A stretch of DNA of 64,000 nt, from positions 267-64,266 of the forward strand of contig NZ_LMKP01000041.1 of assembly GCF_001421715.1 (NCBI RefSeq). Reading direction: 5' to 3'. The notes beneath the pieces were generated by a model. It did no database searches. It saw only the letters and a list, made by a program, of their open reading frames with translations, and was not told the origin of the DNA. This DNA is from Sphingomonas sp. Leaf22. GTDB lineage: Bacteria > Pseudomonadota > Alphaproteobacteria > Sphingomonadales > Sphingomonadaceae. Shown here in pieces: positions 42,093-52,227 of this stretch; position 1 is the stretch's first letter; each line of letters starts with the position of its first letter. A program made the translations under genes and the position numbers.

Positions 42093-43835
42093 CTAACTCC
42101 CTGCGAACATTGCCCGCAATTCGTCCTTCATGATCTTCCCATTGGCATTGCGTGGCAGCACCGTGTCGGAGAACCGCACAGCGACCGGCACCTTGAACGC
42201 CGCCAGCCGGGCACGGACGAACGCCCGTAACTCCTCCTCGCCCGCCACACAGCCCGGACATAGATGGACGACCGCGACCGGCACTTCGCCCAGCACCCGG
42301 TCGGGCATCCCGACGAGCGCCGCATCGGTCACCGCCGGGTGCGCGTACAACACGTCCTCGACCTCGATCGAATAGATGTTCTCGCCGCCGCGAATGATGA
42401 TGTCCTTGGCGCGGTCGACGATGAAGCAGAACCCTTCCTCGTCCAGCCGCGCCAGATCGCCGGTCCGGACCCATCCGTCGACGAACGTCTCCGCCGTCGC
42501 CTCAGGGCAGTTCCAGTAGCCCTTCACGATCATCGGACCGCGTGCCCACAGTTCGCCGACCTCGCCCACCGGCAATTCGCCGCTGCCGTCGGAGCCCATG
42601 ATCTTCAGATCGGCGACCGGCACCGGCGGGCCGCAGCTGGTCGGCCGGTTCAGATAATCCTCGGCGCTGTGCTGCGTGACCGTCGCCATCGTCTCGGTCA
42701 TGCCCCAGCCATTGCCGGGCATCGCCCCGAACACCTCGTAGATCCGCCGCACCAGATCGGGCGCGGACGGCGCACCGCCATATTGGATGATCTCCAGCGA
42801 CGAAAGGTCATATTGCGCGCGGTCGGGATGTTCCAGCAACTGCCATGCGATCGTCGGCACGCCGCCGGTCATCTGCACCCGCTCCCGCTCGATCAACGCC
42901 AGCGCCTGCGCGGGGTCCCATTTGCGCATCAGCACCAGCGTCGTTCCGCTCGCCATTGCCCCCATCAGCGACGCACTGCACGCCGTCACGTGGAAGAACG
43001 GGATGACCAGCAACCCGACCTTGGGTTGTGGCACCGCCGGCGGCACCTCGCCCCGGCGCAACTGCGCCCGCGCGGCGATATAGGCGCTCGAAAAGACATT
43101 GGTGACGAGGTTGCGGTGCGTGCCCAGCGCGCCCTTGGGCTTGCCGGTCGTCCCGCTGGTGTAGAAGATCGTCGCGTCATCATCGGGCGCGATCGCCACC
43201 TCGGGCAAAGCGACCTCGGGCAACGACGCATAGTCCGCGCAACTGCCGATCACCTCCTCCAGCGCCCGCGCCGGTGCCGAGAGCGGCGTCCGCGCCCGCG
43301 CCACGATCACCGTTTCCAGCGTCGGCAGCGCCGCATAGTCGCCATCCATCCGGTCGTGCCGCTGCCGATCGACGATCAGCATCTTGGCCCCCGAATCGCG
43401 TACGCCGAACGCGAGTTCCTGCGGCGTCCACCATGCGTTCAGCGGCACACAGATCGCGCCGATCGCCACGATCGCAAAGAAGGCGACCGGCCATTCGGGC
43501 ATGTTGCGCATCGCCAGCGCGACCCGGTCGCCCTTGCCGATCCCGCTGTCCTGCAAATGCCTAGCGAGCGTTGCGATGGCGCGAAACTGCGCATCGAACG
43601 TGACGCGCTCATCCTCGTGGATCGTCGCCAGACGCTCGCCATGACTGCGTGAAAACGCGACCAGTTGCGCAAGGGTTGCCGGTGCGTTCTTCCAGACCCG
43701 CGTCGGCACGCCCCGGATCGTTTCGGTCGCCATTTCGAACGGTGCGCCGGGGGCGGTCAGCGCCGCCTGTACCTGCGCCATCGATAGGCGCGGCCAATCC
43801 GCCCCGATGGAAATCGTCGCTTCGCCTGCCTGCAA
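42093..43835 (-). CDS. AMP-dependent acyl-CoA ligase
   Basis: A 580-residue ANL-superfamily enzyme that activates a carboxylic acid to its CoA thioester through an acyl-adenylate. Motifs seen: the P-loop IFYTSGTTGKPKG, GWGMTETMATVT, the aspartate motif GWVRTGDLARLDEEGF, and the catalytic Lys near the C-terminus in RNANGKIMKDEL. The substrate cannot be read from sequence; fatty acids are plausible given the divergent beta-oxidation genes beginning at 43997. Confidence 0.9.
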   Translation of the reverse strand: MQAGEATISIGADWPRLSMAQVQAALTAPGAPFEMATETIRGVPTRVWKNAPATLAQLVAFSRSHGERLATIHEDERVTFDAQFRAIATLARHLQDSGIGKGDRVALAMRNMPEWPVAFFAIVAIGAICVPLNAWWTPQELAFGVRDSGAKMLIVDRQRHDRMDGDYAALPTLETVIVARARTPLSAPARALEEVIGSCADYASLPEVALPEVAIAPDDDATIFYTSGTTGKPKGALGTHRNLVTNVFSSAYIAARAQLRRGEVPPAVPQPKVGLLVIPFFHVTACSASLMGAMASGTTLVLMRKWDPAQALALIERERVQMTGGVPTIAWQLLEHPDRAQYDLSSLEIIQYGGAPSAPDLVRRIYEVFGAMPGNGWGMTETMATVTQHSAEDYLNRPTSCGPPVPVADLKIMGSDGSGELPVGEVGELWARGPMIVKGYWNCPEATAETFVDGWVRTGDLARLDEEGFCFIVDRAKDIIIRGGENIYSIEVEDVLYAHPAVTDAALVGMPDRVLGEVPVAVVHLCPGCVAGEEELRAFVRARLAAFKVPVAVRFSDTVLPRNANGKIMKDELRAMFAGS

Positions 43836-43961
43836 GACACCGCTCCCGTTCGCCGACCCTAGAATATCGGGTTTGCCCGATCGGTCGCTTTCATACAGGT
43901 TGTTATTGATTACTGTTCCGGCAAAGGCAATAGAATGCGCCGAACGCTCGCCGGTTTAGAA

Positions 43962-43971
43962 ATACCGGTAT
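43962..43971. promoter_or_regulatory. Palindrome ATACCGGTAT upstream of the beta-oxidation operon
   Basis: A perfect 10-base palindrome about 25 bases before the chosen start of the bifunctional beta-oxidation gene. An outer repeat CCGGT-N8-ACCGG (43951-43968) overlaps it. Its half-sites TACCG/CGGTA also occur in the inverted repeat at 53504-53519. It could be an operator; the regulator is unknown. Confidence 0.35.
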
Positions 43972-43996
43972 GGCAGAAGCTGGAGAAGGGCCGAAC

Positions 43997-46021
43997 ATGT
44001 CCGTACACACCGAACGTCATGGCGACATCCTGGTGGCGATGTCCGACAACCCGCCGGTCAACGCGTTGTCGGCCTCGGTTCGGCTGGGGCTGAAGGCGGC
44101 GATCGAAGAAGCGGCGGCCGACGACTCGATCCGCGCGATCGTCATCGCCTGCGCCGGAAAGACCTTCTTCGCCGGGGCCGACATCACCGAATTCACCAAG
44201 CCGCCGGTCGAACCGCTGCTACCGCAGCTGGTCGACATGATCGAAGCGTCGGACAAGCCGGTCGTCGCCGCGATCCACGGCACGGCGCTCGGTGGCGGCT
44301 GCGAGGTCGCGATCGGCAGCCATTACCGCATCGCCGTCCCCAGCGCGAAGCTCGGCACGCCCGAGGTGAAGCTCGGCCTGCTCCCCGGCGCGGGCGGCAC
44401 GCAGCGCCTGCCCCGCCTCGCCGGCGTCGCGGTCGCCCTCGAACTGGTGGCGAAGGGCGATCCGATCCCGGCCAGCAAGGCGAAAGACGCCGGCATCATC
44501 GACCGCCTCGCCACCGAAGGCAATCTGCTGGAGGAAGCCATCGCCTTCGCCCGCGAGGTCGCCGACCTCCGCCCCCTGCCCCGCACATCCAAAAAGTCGG
44601 CCTCGCCCGACCCGCAAGCCGTCGCCGCTTTCGAAAAGGCGAACGCCCGCCGCTTCCGCGGCTACGAAGCCCCCGCCGCCAACATCGCCTGCGTGGTCAA
44701 GGCCAGCGAAACCCCCTTTGCCGAGGGGATCGAGTTCGAGCGGCAGCAATTCATGAAGCTGATGTTCTCCGTCCAGTCAGCCGCACAGCGGCACATCTTC
44801 TTCGCCGAGCGCAAGGCATCGAAGATCGACGGCATCGCCGACGACATCGCGCTGCGCCCGATCCAGCGCGTCGGCGTGATCGGCGCGGGGACGATGGGCG
44901 GCGGCATTGCCATGAACTTCCTGTCGGCGGGCGTGCCCGTAACCATCGTCGAGATGCAGCAGGACGCGCTCGACCGCGGCGTCGGCATCATCCGCAAGAA
45001 TTACGAGGCGACCGCCGCCAAGGGCCGGATGAAGCCCGAACAGGTCGAGCAGGCAATGGGCCTGCTGACCCCCACGCTGTCGATGGACGACCTTGCCGAA
45101 GTCGATCTGGTGATCGAGGCGGTGTATGAGGAAATGTCGGTCAAGCAGGACATTTTCGGCAAGCTCGACGCCATTTGTAAACCCGGCGCGATCCTCGCGT
45201 CGAACACCAGCTATCTCGACGTCAACGTCATCGCCGCTGCGACCAAGCGGCCGCAGGACGTGCTCGGCCTGCACTTTTTCTCGCCCGCCAACATCATGAA
45301 GCTGCTGGAAATCGTGCGCGGTGACGCGACCGCCGACGATGTGCTGGCGACCGCGATGGCGCTGTCGAAAAAGATTCGCAAGGTCGCGGTGGTCGCCGGC
45401 GTCTGCCACGGCTTCATCGGCAACCGCATGCTCGAACCGCGTCAGGTCGAGGCGATGAAGCTGCTGATGGAGGGCGCAACCCCCGAACAGGTCGACCGCG
45501 TCCATGTCGAATTCGGCATGCCAATGGGTCCGTTCCAAATGGCCGACCTGGCGGGCGTCGATATCGGTTGGCACCGCGATCCCAGCCGGATCGAGAATAT
45601 CCGCGATGCGCTCGCCGCCGAGGGTCGCTGGGGTCAGAAAAAGGGCGCGGGCTTCTACGACTACGACGACAAGCGGCAGGCATCGAACAGTGCCCGCGTC
45701 GCCGAGATCATCGACGATTTCCGTACCAAGACCAACACCCCGCAACGCGAGATCACCGATCAGGAGATCGTTGAGCGGACCCTCTATCCGATCGTCAACG
45801 AAGGTGCGAAGATCATGTCGGAAGGCAAGGCGCAGCGCGCCTCCGATATCGATGTCGTCTGGATCTATGGCTATGGCTGGCCGCCCTATCGCGGCGGGCC
45901 GATGTTCTGGGCCGATATCGAAGGCGCGAAGAAGATCGTCGCGGGCCTCGAAAAGCACGGCTTCGACGTCGCGCCGCTGCTGCGCGAAAAGGCGGAGACC
46001 GGCGGGCGGTTCAACAAGTGA
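43997..46021 (+). CDS. Bifunctional enoyl-CoA hydratase / 3-hydroxyacyl-CoA dehydrogenase
   Basis: A 674-residue FadJ/MFE-like beta-oxidation enzyme. The N-terminal crotonase domain has [13 protein letters not shown] and [18 protein letters not shown] with both catalytic glutamates. The NAD-binding dehydrogenase has [15 protein letters not shown] at about residue 295, then [10 protein letters not shown] and a C-terminal dimerisation domain ([17 protein letters not shown]). The ATG at 43997 follows GAGAAGG and avoids a palindrome at 43962-43971; an ATG at 43970 is the alternative. The stop overlaps the next gene (GTGA). Confidence 0.93.
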   Translation: MSVHTERHGDILVAMSDNPPVNALSASVRLGLKAAIEEAAADDSIRAIVIACAGKTFFAGADITEFTKPPVEPLLPQLVDMIEASDKPVVAAIHGTALGGGCEVAIGSHYRIAVPSAKLGTPEVKLGLLPGAGGTQRLPRLAGVAVALELVAKGDPIPASKAKDAGIIDRLATEGNLLEEAIAFAREVADLRPLPRTSKKSASPDPQAVAAFEKANARRFRGYEAPAANIACVVKASETPFAEGIEFERQQFMKLMFSVQSAAQRHIFFAERKASKIDGIADDIALRPIQRVGVIGAGTMGGGIAMNFLSAGVPVTIVEMQQDALDRGVGIIRKNYEATAAKGRMKPEQVEQAMGLLTPTLSMDDLAEVDLVIEAVYEEMSVKQDIFGKLDAICKPGAILASNTSYLDVNVIAAATKRPQDVLGLHFFSPANIMKLLEIVRGDATADDVLATAMALSKKIRKVAVVAGVCHGFIGNRMLEPRQVEAMKLLMEGATPEQVDRVHVEFGMPMGPFQMADLAGVDIGWHRDPSRIENIRDALAAEGRWGQKKGAGFYDYDDKRQASNSARVAEIIDDFRTKTNTPQREITDQEIVERTLYPIVNEGAKIMSEGKAQRASDIDVVWIYGYGWPPYRGGPMFWADIEGAKKIVAGLEKHGFDVAPLLREKAETGGRFNK

Positions 46022-47196
46022 CCGACCTCGCCGCGTTCCGGGCTGATACCCGCGCATGGCTGGAGGCGAATTGCCCGCCATCGATGCGTGAACCGGTCCG
46101 TTCCGACAAGGACGTGACATGGGGCGGTCGCAATCCGACCTATGCCAATCCCGATCAGAAGCTGTGGCTGGACCGGATGGCAGCGCGCGGCTGGACGGTG
46201 CCCGACTGGCCGACCGCCTATGGCGGCGGTGGCCTGTCGCCGGCGAAAGCGAAGATATTGCGCGAAGAAATGGCGGCAATAGGCGCACGCAATCCGCTCT
46301 ATTCGTTCGGTATTTCGATGCTTGGCCCCGCGCTGCTGAAATACGGGACTGAGGAACAGAAGCGGGCGCATCTGCCGAAGATCGCGTGTGGGGGAATCCG
46401 TTGGTGTCAGGGCTATAGCGAACCCGGTGCCGGTTCCGACCTCGCCGGGCTGCAAACCAGCGCAGTTGCCGACGGCGACGACTTCATCGTCAACGGGCAG
46501 AAGGTGTGGACCAGCTATGCCGACAAGGCCGACTGGATCTTCTGCCTCGTCCGCACCGACCGTTCGACCAAGCAGGGCGGGATCAGTTTCCTGCTGTTCG
46601 ACATGGCATCGCCCGGCATCACCACCCGTCCGATCAAGCTGATTTCGGGCAACTCGCCCTTCTGCGAAACCTTTTTCGACGATGTCCGCGTGCCGAAGGC
46701 CAATCTGGTCGGCGACCTGAACAAGGGCTGGGACGTGGCCAAATATCTGCTCGGCCATGAGCGGGAGATGATTTCGGGGATGGGCGGCGCCGGCAACGGC
46801 CCATTGATTGCGAAGGCGATCGAGACAATCGGCACCGACGATGCCGGCCGTTTGGCCGACCCGATGCTGCGATCCGCCATCGCGACCTTCGACGTCCGCG
46901 CTCGCGCCTTTACCGCGATGTCGGAACGCTTTCGCGACGAACTGAAGGCCGGTCGCGCGCATCCCGCGCAGCCGAGCATGATGAAATATGTCGGGACCGA
47001 GTTGAACAAGACCCGCCACGAACTGCTGATGGCATCGGGCGGATCGGACGCGCTCGAATGGGAAAGCGCCGACAGCGATCATGGTGCGGCGGCGCGCGCA
47101 TGGCTGCGGACCAAGGCGAACTCGATCGAGGGCGGCACGTCCGAAATCCAGCTCAACATCATCGCGCGCCGCATCCTCGACCTGCCGCTGCAATAA
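46018..47196 (+). CDS. Acyl-CoA dehydrogenase (first of the beta-oxidation operon)
   Basis: A 392-residue FAD enzyme that introduces the alpha-beta double bond into acyl-CoA. Motifs: [15 protein letters not shown] (FAD/acyl binding), [20 protein letters not shown], and the C-terminal [19 protein letters not shown]. It begins with GTG at 46018 overlapping the stop of the hydratase/dehydrogenase gene. It resembles the acyl-CoA dehydrogenases that pair with a second, smaller subunit-like ACAD, as found directly downstream, so the two may form a heteromer. Confidence 0.92.
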   Translation: MTDLAAFRADTRAWLEANCPPSMREPVRSDKDVTWGGRNPTYANPDQKLWLDRMAARGWTVPDWPTAYGGGGLSPAKAKILREEMAAIGARNPLYSFGISMLGPALLKYGTEEQKRAHLPKIACGGIRWCQGYSEPGAGSDLAGLQTSAVADGDDFIVNGQKVWTSYADKADWIFCLVRTDRSTKQGGISFLLFDMASPGITTRPIKLISGNSPFCETFFDDVRVPKANLVGDLNKGWDVAKYLLGHEREMISGMGGAGNGPLIAKAIETIGTDDAGRLADPMLRSAIATFDVRARAFTAMSERFRDELKAGRAHPAQPSMMKYVGTELNKTRHELLMASGGSDALEWESADSDHGAAARAWLRTKANSIEGGTSEIQLNIIARRILDLPLQ

Positions 47197-47214
47197 CTGT
47201 CAGGAACACCATCC

Positions 47215-48342
47215 ATGCCCCTGTTTCTGAACGACGATCAGACGATGTTGGCCGACACCGCGCGCGAGTTTCTGGGTGAAGCCGCACCGGTCGCGCAGTT
47301 GCGGGCGCTGCGCGACGCCGACGACCCGACCGGCTTCGATCGCGGGCTGTGGGCAAAGTTTGCCGAGATGGGCTTTACCGGCATGATGGTGCCCGAAAGC
47401 GCGGGCGGCCTCGGCCTCGGCCATGTCGAGGCCGGGATCGTGCTCGAAGAGATCGGTCGCAACCTGTCGCCCTCACCCTTCCTCACCACGTCGGTCGCCG
47501 CCGTTGCCGCGTTGTCGGGGACGACCGCCGGCGAACGCTGGCTGCCGCGCATCGCCGCGGGCGAAACCGTTGCCGCGCTGGCGATCGACGAACGCGCGAA
47601 GCACGGCGATGCCGTCGCGATGCACGCCGAGCGATCGGGCAATGGCTTTCGTTTGTCGGGCACCAAGCAGTTCGTCGCCCACGGCCATGTCGCCGACGTG
47701 ATCCTCGTCATCGCCCGCACCGCCGGCGGTGATCGCGATGCAGACGGACTGACGCTGTTCGCCCTCCCCGCCGATACTCCCGGCCTGTCCGCCGATCCAC
47801 GCCGCCTGACCGACAGCAGCATCGTGGCCCGGCTGACCTTCGACCATGTCGAGGTCGATGGCGACGCGGTAATCGGCAGCGTCGATGATGGTCGCAGCGC
47901 ACTCGACCGCCTGCTCACCGCCGCGCGCACCGGGGCGGCGGCGGAATCGCTCGGCGTCGGCGAAGGTGCGGCGACACGCACGCTCGATTACCTCCGCCAG
48001 CGCAAACAGTTCGGCCAGACCATCGGCAGTTTTCAGGCGCTGCAACACCGCGCCGCGCACCTCTATTCCGAACTGGAGATCGCCCGCGCCGCCGTGCTGA
48101 AGGCGCAGCAACTCCTCGACGAAGGGGCGGCGGACGCCGACACCGCCGTTTCGGTCGCAAAGGCGATGGCCGGCATGGCGTCGACGCTGGCGGTGCAGGA
48201 AGCGGTGCAGATGCATGGCGGCATCGGCATGACAGACGATGCCGATATCGGCTTCTTCATGAAGCGCGCCCGCGTCCTGAGCGAGATGTTCGGCGATATC
48301 GGCTATCACAGCGACCGCATCGCCCGGATCGGAGGATATTGA
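47215..48342 (+). CDS. Acyl-CoA dehydrogenase (second of the beta-oxidation operon)
   Basis: A 375-residue acyl-CoA dehydrogenase family protein. It is more divergent than its neighbour: the N-terminal helix begins PLFLNDDQTMLADTAREFL, the middle has FVAHGHVADVILVIART, and the C-terminus has AVQMHGGIGMTDDADIGFFMKRAR. The canonical FAD motif seen in the upstream enzyme is weak here. Tandem ACAD pairs in actinobacterial and proteobacterial sterol or fatty-acid operons form alpha2beta2 enzymes, and that is the inference for this pair. Its TGA overlaps the thioesterase ATG. Confidence 0.9.
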   Translation: MPLFLNDDQTMLADTAREFLGEAAPVAQLRALRDADDPTGFDRGLWAKFAEMGFTGMMVPESAGGLGLGHVEAGIVLEEIGRNLSPSPFLTTSVAAVAALSGTTAGERWLPRIAAGETVAALAIDERAKHGDAVAMHAERSGNGFRLSGTKQFVAHGHVADVILVIARTAGGDRDADGLTLFALPADTPGLSADPRRLTDSSIVARLTFDHVEVDGDAVIGSVDDGRSALDRLLTAARTGAAAESLGVGEGAATRTLDYLRQRKQFGQTIGSFQALQHRAAHLYSELEIARAAVLKAQQLLDEGAADADTAVSVAKAMAGMASTLAVQEAVQMHGGIGMTDDADIGFFMKRARVLSEMFGDIGYHSDRIARIGGY

Positions 48343-49214
48343 TGGAGCCGACGCCCGCCGATCTGGTCGCGGGACTGGTCGCGCTGCTCGATATCGAAGA
48401 GATCGATACCGACCTGTATCGTGGGAGCCGCAATCCGGGCGGCGTCGGCCGGGTGTTCGGTGGACAGGTGATCGGGCAGGCCTTGCAAGCGGCGCAACGC
48501 TCGATCGGCGGGACGAAGATCGCGCATTCGCTCCATGCCTATTTCCTGCGGCCGGGCGATGAGGAGCATCCAATCCTCTACCGTGTCGTCCGCGACTTCG
48601 CCGGACGCAGCTTCGCCAATGCCCGCGTGATCGCGATGCAGCGCGGACAGGCGATCCTGAACATGGCGGCGTCATTCCAACTGCCCGAGGACGGCATGAC
48701 GCATCAGGACGCGATGCCCGACGTTCCCCCGCCCGAGGCGTTACGCTCCGATCGCGAACTGCGGCTGGCGATGCAGGACCATATCCCCGACAAGTTCCAC
48801 CGCCTGTTCCTGCGCGCCCGCCCGATCGAGATCCGCCCGGTCGAGGCCGATCACCTGACCGACGCAACGCCGCGCGCACCGATCCAGCATGGCTGGTTCC
48901 GTGCGGTCGCGCCGCTCGGCGACGACGCAACGCTTCACCGCGCGATCCTTGCCTATGCCAGCGACATGATGCTGCTCGGCACCTGTATGTTGCCGCACGG
49001 CATTCACTGGATGATGGATCGGGTCCAGACCGCCAGCCTCGACCACGCCCTATGGCTGCACGAACCGTTCCGTGCCGACGACTGGCTACTATACGCCACC
49101 GACAGCCCATGGGCGGGCCATGCCCGCGGCTTCAACCGTGGCCGCATCTTTGCCCGCGACGGGCGACTGGTGGCGAGCGTGGCGCAGGAAGGGCTGGTTC
49201 GGGTGCGGGGATAG
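48342..49214 (+). CDS. tesB: Acyl-CoA thioesterase II
   Basis: A 290-residue double hot-dog thioesterase that hydrolyses medium- and long-chain acyl-CoA. Characteristic are FGGQVIGQALQAAQRS, SLHAYFLRPGDEEHPI, DFAGRSFANARVIAMQRG, the C-terminal LDHALWLHEPFRADDWLLY and GHARGFNRGRIFARDG. The ATG at 48342 is preceded by GGAGG and overlaps the upstream stop (TGATG). It ends the four-gene operon. Confidence 0.95.
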   Translation: MEPTPADLVAGLVALLDIEEIDTDLYRGSRNPGGVGRVFGGQVIGQALQAAQRSIGGTKIAHSLHAYFLRPGDEEHPILYRVVRDFAGRSFANARVIAMQRGQAILNMAASFQLPEDGMTHQDAMPDVPPPEALRSDRELRLAMQDHIPDKFHRLFLRARPIEIRPVEADHLTDATPRAPIQHGWFRAVAPLGDDATLHRAILAYASDMMLLGTCMLPHGIHWMMDRVQTASLDHALWLHEPFRADDWLLYATDSPWAGHARGFNRGRIFARDGRLVASVAQEGLVRVRG

Positions 49215-49276
49215 GCGTCGTCCACCTTCCCCGGCATTCCCGTGCGAAGGCGGGGGTATCGTTGGCCCCGAAACCC

Positions 49277-50356
49277 TCACCCCGGCTCGTGCAACGGACA
49301 CCCGTTGAACCGCTCGCGATACTGCGCCGAATGGTCATAGACCGGCTTGCGCACCCGGTTCACCCCACCCAGCGGTTGGTGTGCGGCCAGCCCGGTCCAT
49401 ACGCTGAACCGTAGCCCCTCATCGACCTCGGAAACCTTGTACGCCGACCAGCTATCCTGCGGCTCGCAGCGCAACGTCGCGACGGTCAGATACGGGCTGA
49501 CATCCTCCGGCCATGGCGTCGCCGCATCCTCGATCGGCTGCGTTTCGGGATCGCGCAGCAACTGCACCCGCACTTCCCATTGGCCGCGCACCTTTGCTGC
49601 CGACGCCTGCAACTCTTCGCGGATCGCATTCGGACGCCCGCTGGTATCGACCACGACGTCGGTCAGCGCGGTCAGATCGGGCGACACCGGCACCACCTGA
49701 TATTTGGCGACATAGGAACCGTGGCGGAACGGCGTGGCGGAGTAATAGGTCTCACCCAGCGGATGGACGTTCTTCGATCCGCCCATCGTCTTCAACAACG
49801 TGCTCTCGGTCCCGACTGCCTCCAACGCCGCCTCGGCCCCGCGCAAGACATAGGACAGCGCCTTCTTCGCCCATTCCGCCTTGTCGGTGGTCTTGGCGAG
49901 CAGCTTCAGGTTGCTGGCGAACTTCGCGGGTGTCGGCGCGGCAAAGGCGGGCGCGTTGACCATCACGAAATCCTGCGTCCGCCCGCCGGCTCCGGCCAGA
50001 CGTTCGCCCTCGACCTCCATCACCTTCCACGCCAGCCCGCGCGGTAAGCCGATGGCGTCGTCGAGGATATCACCGGGATTAGTCGAAAACCGCATCCACA
50101 CCGGATAGACGCCGGGCTTCGCGAAGAGCCCCTGGGCCAGTTCGGGCGGCAGATCGTCATGCACGCTCAGTTCGGCCTTCAGGATGCCATGCGACTTGGC
50201 ATGGACCGCGCGCACCGCTTTGCCGTAATCCGCCGAGGTTGTCGTCAGGATCGTGTCGAACGCCTGCTCCATGTCGGCGACCGTCTCCGCTTCGTCCGAT
50301 TGGCGTTCTTCGAGTGCGGCGGTGTAGCGCACCGGCGGTTTCAGCAGGTCGGTCAT
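49277..50356 (-). CDS. Catalase family heme protein
   Basis: A 359-residue catalase-like protein, much shorter than true catalases (about 480-750). The distal His is in VHAKSHGILKAEL, followed by VWMRFSTNPGDILDD and RTQDFVMVNAPAF. The C-terminal segment VYDHSAQYRERFNG probably holds the heme-ligand region. Proteins of this short catalase-like group include peroxidase- and oxylipin-type enzymes, so activity on H2O2 is not assured. It is convergent with tesB and its downstream gap (62 bases) holds a REP-like GC repeat. Confidence 0.87.
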   Translation of the reverse strand: MTDLLKPPVRYTAALEERQSDEAETVADMEQAFDTILTTTSADYGKAVRAVHAKSHGILKAELSVHDDLPPELAQGLFAKPGVYPVWMRFSTNPGDILDDAIGLPRGLAWKVMEVEGERLAGAGGRTQDFVMVNAPAFAAPTPAKFASNLKLLAKTTDKAEWAKKALSYVLRGAEAALEAVGTESTLLKTMGGSKNVHPLGETYYSATPFRHGSYVAKYQVVPVSPDLTALTDVVVDTSGRPNAIREELQASAAKVRGQWEVRVQLLRDPETQPIEDAATPWPEDVSPYLTVATLRCEPQDSWSAYKVSEVDEGLRFSVWTGLAAHQPLGGVNRVRKPVYDHSAQYRERFNGCPLHEPG

Positions 50357-50416
50357 GTGCAGGAACTCCTCGTCTTCGCATCGACAAGCGCGGGCGAGGC
50401 TATTCGTTCCGGGGAC

Positions 50417-51211
50417 TTACACGGCGGTACGCCCATAGTCCTGCCGCGTGAACGGGTGGCTCGACGACAGTCCGCCATCGACCGCCCATGCCTGTCCGTT
50501 GACATAGCTGGCCTCGGGCGACGCGAGGAACAGGACGACGTTGGCGACCTCCTCGGCCTCGCCGCCGCGCCGCAGCGGGTTCAGCCGACCGATCCGCCCT
50601 TCCTTTCCCGACTGGCGGGCATGGTCATAGACCATTGCCGTCATGCCCGTCTCGATCAGGCCCGGACATACCGCGTTCACCCGCACGCCCGATCCCGACA
50701 ATTGCTGCGCGGCGGTCTGGACCAGATTGATGACGCCCGCCTTCGACGCCGAATAGGCCGCGCCACCCGCGCCCGATCGCAGCCCGGCGACGCTGGCGGT
50801 ACACACGATCGCCCCGCCGCCCGCTGCCGCCATCACCGGTGCCGCGTGTCGGATCGCGAGGAACGGCCCGATCAGGTTGACCCGCAATATTTCCGCCCAA
50901 TCGTCGGCGGATTGTTCGAACAGACTGGCCAGCCCGCCCGAAATGCCGGCATTGGCATGGACGATATCGATCCCGCCGAAGCGTTCGACCGCCAACGCGA
51001 CCGCACCGGCGACGTCCTCGTCCGCGCCTGCGTCCATCGTACAGGCCACCACCCGACCGCCCGCCGCTTCGATCAACGCCGTCGTTCCGGCATCGGTCCG
51101 GTCGCCACAGACCACCCCCGCACCTTCGCGGGCAAAGGCCAGCGCACAGGCCCGTCCGATCCCCGATCCGGCCCCGGTGACCAGCACCGACTTGCCCGCA
51201 AACCGCATCAT
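50417..51211 (-). CDS. Short-chain dehydrogenase/reductase (SDR)
   Basis: A 264-residue classical SDR: cofactor motif [19 protein letters not shown] motif [10 protein letters not shown], and the catalytic Ser in [11 protein letters not shown] with YSASK. It is read in the same unit as the phosphotransferase upstream (ATG at 51211 overlapping its stop; a second ATG follows at 51208). In the levulinate lva operon of Pseudomonas, an SDR (LvaD) handles the hydroxyacyl-CoA intermediate, and this gene may do the same here. Confidence 0.9.
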   Translation of the reverse strand: MMRFAGKSVLVTGAGSGIGRACALAFAREGAGVVCGDRTDAGTTALIEAAGGRVVACTMDAGADEDVAGAVALAVERFGGIDIVHANAGISGGLASLFEQSADDWAEILRVNLIGPFLAIRHAAPVMAAAGGGAIVCTASVAGLRSGAGGAAYSASKAGVINLVQTAAQQLSGSGVRVNAVCPGLIETGMTAMVYDHARQSGKEGRIGRLNPLRRGGEAEEVANVVLFLASPEASYVNGQAWAVDGGLSSSHPFTRQDYGRTAV

Positions 51212-52227
51212 GCCCCCGCCTGTTGCGCAAACCGCCATGCCGCCGCCGCCAGTTCGGGTACCCGTTCGGCCATGCGCGCCGCCTGCGCGCTCGACGCATT
51301 GCCGTCGCGCACCCGCTGCTTGATCCCCTGCACGATCCCGGTCAGGCGAAAGAGGTTATAGGCGAAATACCAGTCGAGCCCCGGCACCCCGTCCCGCCCG
51401 GTCGCCGCGCAATAGCGCGCCACGACCTCCTCCATCGTCGGAATGCCGCTGTCGCCGCCGCTCAATCCCGCGATACCCGACCGGCCATCGGGCGGCGTCA
51501 TCCAGTTCATCAGCAGATAGGTGAAATCGGCCAGCGGATCGCCCAGCGTCGAGAGTTCCCAGTCGAGCACCGCCGCGACGCGCGCGCCGTCTTCGGCAAA
51601 GATCAGATTGTCGATCCGGTAGTCGCCATGGACGATCGCCACCCGTTCCTGCGCCGGCACCGTGCGCGGCAGCCAGTCGATCAGCCGCTCGACATCCGCC
51701 AGATCGTCGGTCTGGCTCGCGCGATATTGCCGGGTCCAGCGCGCCACCTGCCGCTCGAAATAATTGCCCGGCTTGCCGTAATTGCCAAGGCCGACCGCCG
51801 CCGGATCGATCGCGTGCAGCGCGGCCAGCGCATCGACCATCGCCTCGTACTGCGCGCGGCGTTCGTCGGGCGACAGGTCGGGCATCGCGCCGTTCCAGAT
51901 CGTCCGCCCCGCGACCCGCTCCATCAGATAGAAGGGCGCGCCGATCACGCCTGCATCCTCGCACAGCGCCAATGGCCGCGGCACCGGATAGCCGGCCGGA
52001 TGCAGCGCCGCAATCAACCGATATTCACGCTCGACCGCATGGGCGCTGGGCAACAACACCCCGAACGGCTTGCGCCGCAGCACATAGGACCCGGCGGGCA
52101 GGTCGACGCGATAGGTCGGATTGCTTTGCCCGCCCGGATAGCGCGTCACCGCGACCGGCCCGTCCCCGACCGTCGCCGCCAGCCACGGCGTCAACCGGTC
52201 GAGATCGAGGTCGACGTCACCGCCCAC
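51208..52227 (-). CDS. Phosphotransferase family protein (ACAD10/LvaA-like kinase)
   Basis: A 339-residue APH-fold kinase. Motifs: [21 protein letters not shown] near the N-terminus (nucleotide loop and Lys), the Brenner-like catalytic [15 protein letters not shown] and the metal-binding [19 protein letters not shown]. This pattern is that of the kinase domain of ACAD10/11 and of LvaA, which phosphorylate 4-hydroxyacyl-CoA. The start is the GTG at 52227, overlapping the upstream ACAD gene by 11 bases; no ATG fits. Confidence 0.87.
   Translation of the reverse strand: MGGDVDLDLDRLTPWLAATVGDGPVAVTRYPGGQSNPTYRVDLPAGSYVLRRKPFGVLLPSAHAVEREYRLIAALHPAGYPVPRPLALCEDAGVIGAPFYLMERVAGRTIWNGAMPDLSPDERRAQYEAMVDALAALHAIDPAAVGLGNYGKPGNYFERQVARWTRQYRASQTDDLADVERLIDWLPRTVPAQERVAIVHGDYRIDNLIFAEDGARVAAVLDWELSTLGDPLADFTYLLMNWMTPPDGRSGIAGLSGGDSGIPTMEEVVARYCAATGRDGVPGLDWYFAYNLFRLTGIVQGIKQRVRDGNASSAQAARMAERVPELAAAAWRFAQQAGA

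Noticed and set aside
44777..47193. Two long minus-strand frames opposite the beta-oxidation operon
   Set aside because: The plus strand encodes clear hydratase/dehydrogenase and ACAD enzymes; the opposite frames have no recognisable domain.
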